A DNA stretch of 64,000 nucleotides from Candidatus Altimarinota bacterium (lineage in GTDB: Bacteria; Patescibacteriota; Gracilibacteria; BD1-5; UBA6164): assembly GCA_028698305.1 (NCBI GenBank), contig JAQVDN010000002.1, positions 1-64,000 of the forward strand. Reading direction: 5' to 3'. Positions 58,010 through 64,000 of the stretch are shown here, one piece after another. The position numbers and the translations under genes are program-made. A model generated the notes under the pieces. That model worked only from the letters and a program-made list of their open reading frames with translations, did no database searches and was not told the origin of the DNA. Position 1 is the stretch's first letter, and every line of letters begins with the position of its first letter.

Positions 58010-58275
58010 TTAAGTTGACCCCAGCCGAAGCTGGGGGATTGAAAAAGATTCAGTTCGAAGCTGAACTACTAAATAATCTAACCAAATTCCGTACCATTTC
58101 CGGCCAGAAGTAGCCTTTTTGTCCTCGTCGAAGGAACGAAATCAAACCAAAAAATCTTTTTTTCTTTGCCTTGTTTATTTTTGTCATTTTCAGACTTGAT
58201 AAACAAAACGAAATTGTGTCTCCAGAAAAAATCCAGGAGAGCACGAAGTGCAGGAACGAAGTTCCACATATCTGT
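58010..58275. other. GC-richer hairpin-rich non-coding cassette
   Basis: About 265 bp with composition unlike its surroundings. It holds several short perfect hairpins, most with a GAA/CGAA loop: CCCCAGC-CGAA-GCTGGGG (58019), TTCAG-TTCGAAG-CTGAA, GCAC-GAA-GTGC and GGAAC-GAA-GTTCC (58252). Two overlapping minus-strand frames are open for about 60 codons but show no family and no TGA-glycine use. It is probably a mobile repeat or RNA element. From 58276 to 58486 the DNA is ordinary AT-rich spacer with nothing else recognisable. Confidence 0.55.
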
Positions 58276-58486
58276 CTCCTATTTCTTATTGAAGTTACAT
58301 ATTTATATATGTAATAACTAATAAGTCAAATTTATTTTACAAAAAATAAAATAAATTTGTAATATTAATTTAAGGCAATATAATCAAAAAGTAAAGTATC
58401 TCCTAACTTTAGAAAATATGTGAACATTATTAAAAAGTGAAGCATTTAGATAAAGAGAAGTAATAAATAAAAATAATAAACAAAAC

Positions 58487-58849
58487 ATGAAAATAGCACT
58501 AGTTTGAGCATCAAATGATACTGAGAAATATGGAAATAAGATACTAAAAGACTTAGTAAAAAAATGACATATAGTATATCCAATTAATCCAAAAGAAGAA
58601 TTTATAGAATGAATCAAAGCATATAAATCAATATCTGAAATAAAAGATGATTTTGAAATAGTAAATTTTGTAGTAAAACCAGAAGTTACTCTACAAATAT
58701 TAGAAAAAAATATTGAACTTCTTAAAGATAAAACTATTTGGTGTCAACCTTGAGTAAGTGATGAAAAAGTTAAAATATTTCTTGAAAATAATTTTACAAA
58801 TTTTATTACTGATAGCTGTATAATGATAGAAAATATAAAAAAAGACTAG
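58487..58849 (+). CDS. CoA-binding domain protein (YccU-like)
   Basis: 120 residues. Rossmann-type start KIALVGASNDTEKYGNKILKDL, then HIVYPINPKEEFIEGIKAYKSISEI, FVVKPEVTLQILE and TIWCQPGVSDEKV. This is the order of small CoA_binding proteins (normally VGAS-kpgryg..vypVNP...v.pe.....iW.qpG). The binding partner and role are not established for most members. Its TAG lies in the stem of a terminator shared with folA. Confidence 0.85.
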
Positions 58850-58866
58850 CTTTCTAGTCCTTTTTT
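58838..58866. terminator. Bidirectional terminator between CoA-binding gene and folA
   Basis: AAAAAAAGACTAG, loop CTTT, CTAGTCCTTTTTT (one bulge). Confidence 0.8.
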
Positions 58867-59428
58867 ATTGGTATAAAAATTTTATATTTTTATAAACTTG
58901 AAAAGAGTATTCTATACCATTTTCAGTTTCATAATCAGTATAACTTTCCAAAACAAAACTTTTTGGAACTCAATCAAAATGCACATCACAATCAAAATCT
59001 CATTTTACTTTTGTAATATATATTTTTTCAAGTAAATCACTTTTTAAAGCATAATTATAAAGTTGACCTCATCAGATCACAAAAATATTTTCTACATTTT
59101 CTTTTCATTCTAGTTCACTTAAACAATGTTCTAAACTAGAAAAATACAGAACAAAGTTATCTATACTAGAACCAATATTGTCTTTTTCTAAATCACTACT
59201 AAGTATACAATTGATTCTATCAGGTAGTGGTCTAAATTTAACAGGAAGTGATTTCCATGTATTTTTTCACATTATTACAGCATTCATCTTTGCTAAATCA
59301 TGAGTTTGTGTTGTGATTTTTTTAAAATGTTTTAAATCACTAGGTAAATTCCAAGCCAAATCTCAAGATTTACCTATACCATTTTTTTCATCAACAGCCA
59401 AAATCATACTAAAACTTATATTTTCCAT
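58865..59428 (-). CDS. folA: Dihydrofolate reductase
   Basis: 187 residues. ISFSMILAVDEKNGIGKSGDLAWNLPSDL (substrate loop), MNAVIMGKNTWKSLPVKFRPLPDR, NIFVIGGGQLYNYAL and IYITKVKGDFDCDV are the DHFR signatures; the glycines of MGKN and IGGG include TGA. It reduces dihydrofolate formed by ThyA. I chose ATG 59426-59428; another ATG 10 nt upstream in a different frame reaches a stop quickly. It lies 21 nt downstream of thyA in one operon. Confidence 0.94.
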
Positions 59429-59449
59429 AACATTTTCATTAAAAAATAT

Positions 59450-60376
59450 TTATACAGCGACAGGAGCAATTATCCTATCATGACTTTTATAATTTAAAAG
59501 TTCAAAATCTTCCCATTCTAGTTTTTCTAGATCTTGTAAAGTTTTTATATCTTTTTTGATTTTTAATTCAGAAAGAGAAAAAGGCTCACGAGAAAGTTGA
59601 AGATTTACTTGATCTACATGATTATTGTATATATGAGCATCTCCTAAAGTATGAGTAAAAACTCAAGGAGTCAATCAAGTTATTTTTGAGACAAGTAAAA
59701 GTAGGGTAGAATAAGAAGCTATATTAAAAGGAACTCCTAAAAACATATCTGCACTTCTTTGGTACAATTGAAGATTTAAAACATTGTTTGTTGTATCTAC
59801 ATTGAATTGAAAAAAAGCATGACATGGAGGTAATAACATTTTATCAATTTGAGCAGGATTCCATGCTGAAACTATTATTCTTCTATTTGTTGGATTTATC
59901 TTTATTTGTTCTATTGCATTTTTTAATTGATCAACTCATTCGCTATTAAAATTTCTCCATTGATGACCATAAACTGGTCATAAATCTCAATATTCTATAA
60001 CAAAAGGATCATTTTCGCTCAAAGATTTTATTTTTTCTATAAATATTTTTTTTTCATCATGCCAAGAATCACTATATTTTGGAAATTTCTTATCAAGTCA
60101 ATTTGACTCAAGATAATTCTGAAAAGGCCATTCATCCCAGATATGAACATCTCTATCTACTAAATATTTTATATTTGTTTCTCATCTTATAAGCCAAATA
60201 AGCTCTACAACTATACCTCTTAAAAATGTTTTTTTAGTTGTAACAAGAGGAAATCAATCTCTTAAATCATATTTTGCTTGCATACCAAAAAGACCTCTTA
60301 CTCATGTACCAGTTCTATCATCTTTTCATATACCATTATCTCTAATATCTTTTAATAAATCTAAATATTGCTTCAT
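59450..60376 (-). CDS. thyA: Thymidylate synthase
   Basis: 308 residues. [93 protein letters not shown] (catalytic Cys near 178), [19 protein letters not shown] and [13 protein letters not shown]. The end RIIAPVAV is the conserved ThyA C-terminus. It makes dTMP from dUMP with methylene-THF and yields DHF, which FolA recycles. First gene of the minus-strand thyA-folA pair. Confidence 0.97.
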
Positions 60377-60462
60377 AAGAAAAATATAAATAATAATTTA
60401 TTTATAATATAATAAAAATAATATAAAAGTAAATCAATAATACAAAATAATAGGACTTTCTT

Positions 60463-60490
60463 TTGCAAAATACTATATTTTAAATAGAAT
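60463..60490 (+). promoter_or_regulatory. Probable promoter of ftsH
   Basis: TTGCAA, 16-nt spacer, TAGAAT; the ftsH ATG is 33 nt downstream. Confidence 0.5.
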
Positions 60491-60522
60491 AATTCTCGCA
60501 ATATTAATAATTAATTTTGATA

Positions 60523-62397
<1,875 letters not shown>

Positions 62398-62428
62398 TAA
62401 AAAGCTAGTTTAAAAACTAGCTTTTTAT
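62398..62428 (+). terminator. Rho-independent terminator after ftsH
   Basis: AAAAAGCTAGTTT, loop, AAACTAGCTTTTT; ftsH ends with TAATAA just before. Confidence 0.86.
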
Positions 62429-62506
62429 ATTTTTTTATATAAAATATAAAAAATAATTATATATTATTTTAAAAAAATGTTTTAAAGATTAAACAACATA
62501 AAATAT

Positions 62507-63121
62507 ATGCATGAAATAGTAGATATAATAGTAAAAATAGTTGGAGACATGTGATATACTTGAATTTTTATAATGATGGTATTAGAATCTAGTTTTTTTC
62601 CTTTTCCGAGTGAAGTAGCAATGATACCAGCTTGATATCTATCAAGCACATGAGTTATGAATTTTTATATAGCACTTCTAGTATGAACAATATGAGCTCT
62701 TGTATGAGCTACAATAAATTATATTTTATGATATTATTTATGAGATAAGGTAATAAAAAAGCTTATAAATAAATACTGAAAATACTTGTTCATAAAATTA
62801 GAACACTATGAAAGATCAGAAAAATATTTTAAAGAGCATTGAGTAATAACGACATTTTTAGCTAGATTTATAACGGTTGTAAGACAATTAATAAGTTTGC
62901 CAGCTTGAGTTTTTAAGATGAATATACCAAAATTTTTATTTTATACTTGATTATGAGCATGATTATGGAATCTTATGCTTATGATAATAGGTTATATAGC
63001 TTGAGAAAATAGGGAATTAATAGCAAAATATAGTAAAGAATTACTTATTTCTTGAATATTACTTGTGATAATAATTTGAATAATTTACCACTACATACAT
63101 AAAAATAAAAAATGAAAATAA
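62507..63121 (+). CDS. DedA-family (VTT-domain) membrane protein
   Basis: 204 residues. [25 protein letters not shown] is the DedA signature (E..FFP.P.E), followed by GATINYILGYYLGDKV, FLARFITVVRQLISLPAGVFKM and a GLGAGLWNLML span. DedA/VTT proteins move lipids such as undecaprenyl phosphate or phosphatidylethanolamine across the membrane. Its stop overlaps the murD start by 10 nt, consistent with a role in wall-lipid recycling. Confidence 0.9.
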
Positions 63122-64000
63122 TTAATTTAAATCAATTTAAAGATAAGAAAGTAGCAATTTTATGATTTTGACTAGAAGGGAAGTCTTCCCTAAATTTTTT
63201 TAAAAAAATATGAGTTTCAGATATAACCATATTGGATAAAAATAACATTTATGATCCTGAATTTATTAATAATACTGAATCAAATTCAGTATGACAAATT
63301 AAATATATAACTTGAGATGATTACTTAAATAACTTAGATCAATTTGATATCATAATAAAAGCACCTTGAATATCTCCATATCAAAATAATTTACTATGAT
63401 TATCTGATAAAATAACTACTCAAACAGAGATTTTTACAAGTTTATATAACTGAAAAATAATCTGAATCACAGGCACAAAATGAAAATCAACTACATCAAC
63501 TATTACATACTTAGCACTAAAAAATGCATGATATAAAGTAAAACTGGTTTGAAATATATGAACTCCAGTTTTAGATGAAATAGATATAATCAATGGCGAA
63601 AAATATGATTATATAGTATACGAAATGTCTTCATATATGCTTGAATGATTGAAACCAAAACTATATATATGACTAGTAAATAATATATATGATTGTCATT
63701 TAGATTGGCATAATTGAATAAAAAACTATACATATTCTAAATTAAATATACTAGAAAATTCAAAACATAAAATAGCCAATATAGAAATAAAAAATCTAGC
63801 AAAAAACATAGACTGAATTGAGTTTTTTTGAGAAGGTACAAATTATTTATACAAGGAAAAACAGTTTTTTGTAGATTGAGTTTCAGTGTTACAAGATCAA
63901 TGATTTCTAATAAATTGAGAACATAACAGATTAAATATAGTATGAATTTTAGCTATTTTAAAGCAAATTAAAAAAGATAAATTTTGCTCTATATGGATAT
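63112..64000 (+). CDS. murD: UDP-N-acetylmuramoylalanine-D-glutamate ligase, 3' end outside window
   Basis: 296 codons visible. Rossmann start KKVAILGFGLEGKSSLNFF, KAPGISPYQ, the ATP loop GITGTKGKSTTSTI (near 119), KLVGNIGTPVLDEI, YEMSSYMLEGLKPKL and LVNNIYDCHLDWHNGIKNY. These are MurD motifs: NIG-x-P and SS-x-L-E replace the Mur-family variants. It adds D-Glu to UDP-MurNAc-L-Ala in the cytoplasm. It overlaps the DedA gene by 10 nt; its C-terminal domain is cut off by the window end. Confidence 0.94.

Noticed and set aside
58050-58269. Two overlapping minus-strand frames in the GC-richer cassette as genes
   Set aside because: They overlap each other, use no TGA, have no recognised family and run through several hairpins; reported as a non-coding cassette instead.

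Overview
The window comes from a very AT-rich bacterium in which TGA is read as an amino acid. Nearly every gene is open only when TGA is glycine, and the TGA codons fall on conserved glycines: Walker A loops of FtsH, FtsK and the UvrD-like helicase, the HEVGH zinc motif of FtsH, the GxSxG elbow of the hydrolase, and the HK and FtsW signatures. Only TAA and TAG act as stops. This is genetic code 25, known from Gracilibacteria and Absconditabacteria (SR1) of the candidate phyla radiation; the sequence does not let me choose between the two. Most start codons follow A-rich leaders without a clear Shine-Dalgarno sequence. Genes are tightly packed, and convergent genes often share one bidirectional hairpin terminator. 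I see no rRNA, tRNA or CRISPR array. No conclusion about genome-wide gene content is possible from one window.

Layout. 1-10.1 kb is mostly cell envelope: the end of a FISUMP surface protein, an alpha/beta hydrolase, a membrane-anchored MurF-type ligase, a DegT-like PLP enzyme, a FemAB-like peptidoglycan-bridge enzyme, an SPFH protein (-), a hypothetical protein plus an EamA-like membrane protein, and a UDP-GlcNAc 2-epimerase. 10.1-13.1 kb (-) holds a secreted coiled-coil protein and an OmpR-type response regulator/histidine kinase pair. 13.2-18.5 kb (+) is housekeeping: rpmF, nusB, rnc, a frameshifted yggT, ftsW, a MutS lacking its ATPase half, and holA. 18.6-20 kb (-) is lgt plus a rhomboid protease. 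20.2-29.5 kb (+) has a large hexapeptide-repeat protein, a SulP transporter, an M23 wall hydrolase with a strong promoter, two small ORFs and ftsK.

29.7-38.3 kb is a polymorphic-toxin locus: a 2,055-residue Rhs/YD-repeat protein, a small membrane protein in the immunity position, a displaced second Rhs tip with a different toxin end and its own small membrane protein, and a third decayed tip fragment. 38.4-42.5 kb has an unknown gene, a RhuM-like gene, an MscS channel and a U32 peptidase-family protein. 42.7-53.3 kb (+) has ndk, an N-terminally short DNA polymerase I, two small membrane proteins, a CtpA-type protease, a secreted transglutaminase-like protein, a probable small transcript, rimO, and a UvrD-like helicase-nuclease.

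53.5-57.7 kb is a candidate defence or restriction module: a RecQ-like helicase interrupted by one in-frame TAA, followed by a PLD-family nuclease with a C-terminal winged helix. 58.0-58.3 kb is a GC-richer, hairpin-rich non-coding cassette. The rest is a CoA-binding protein, thyA-folA (-), ftsH, a DedA protein and the start of murD.

The most notable items are the Rhs tip-switching locus, the helicase-PLD module, and a 33-bp GC-rich palindrome inserted in frame in three places (twice in rhs, once in rimO). Two more concern decoding: a slippery A7 frameshift in yggT, and UGA-glycine being used often in ordinary genes but rarely in rpmF and ndk. The Rhs duplicates themselves show TGA and GGA swapping at the same position, which is internal evidence for the code.
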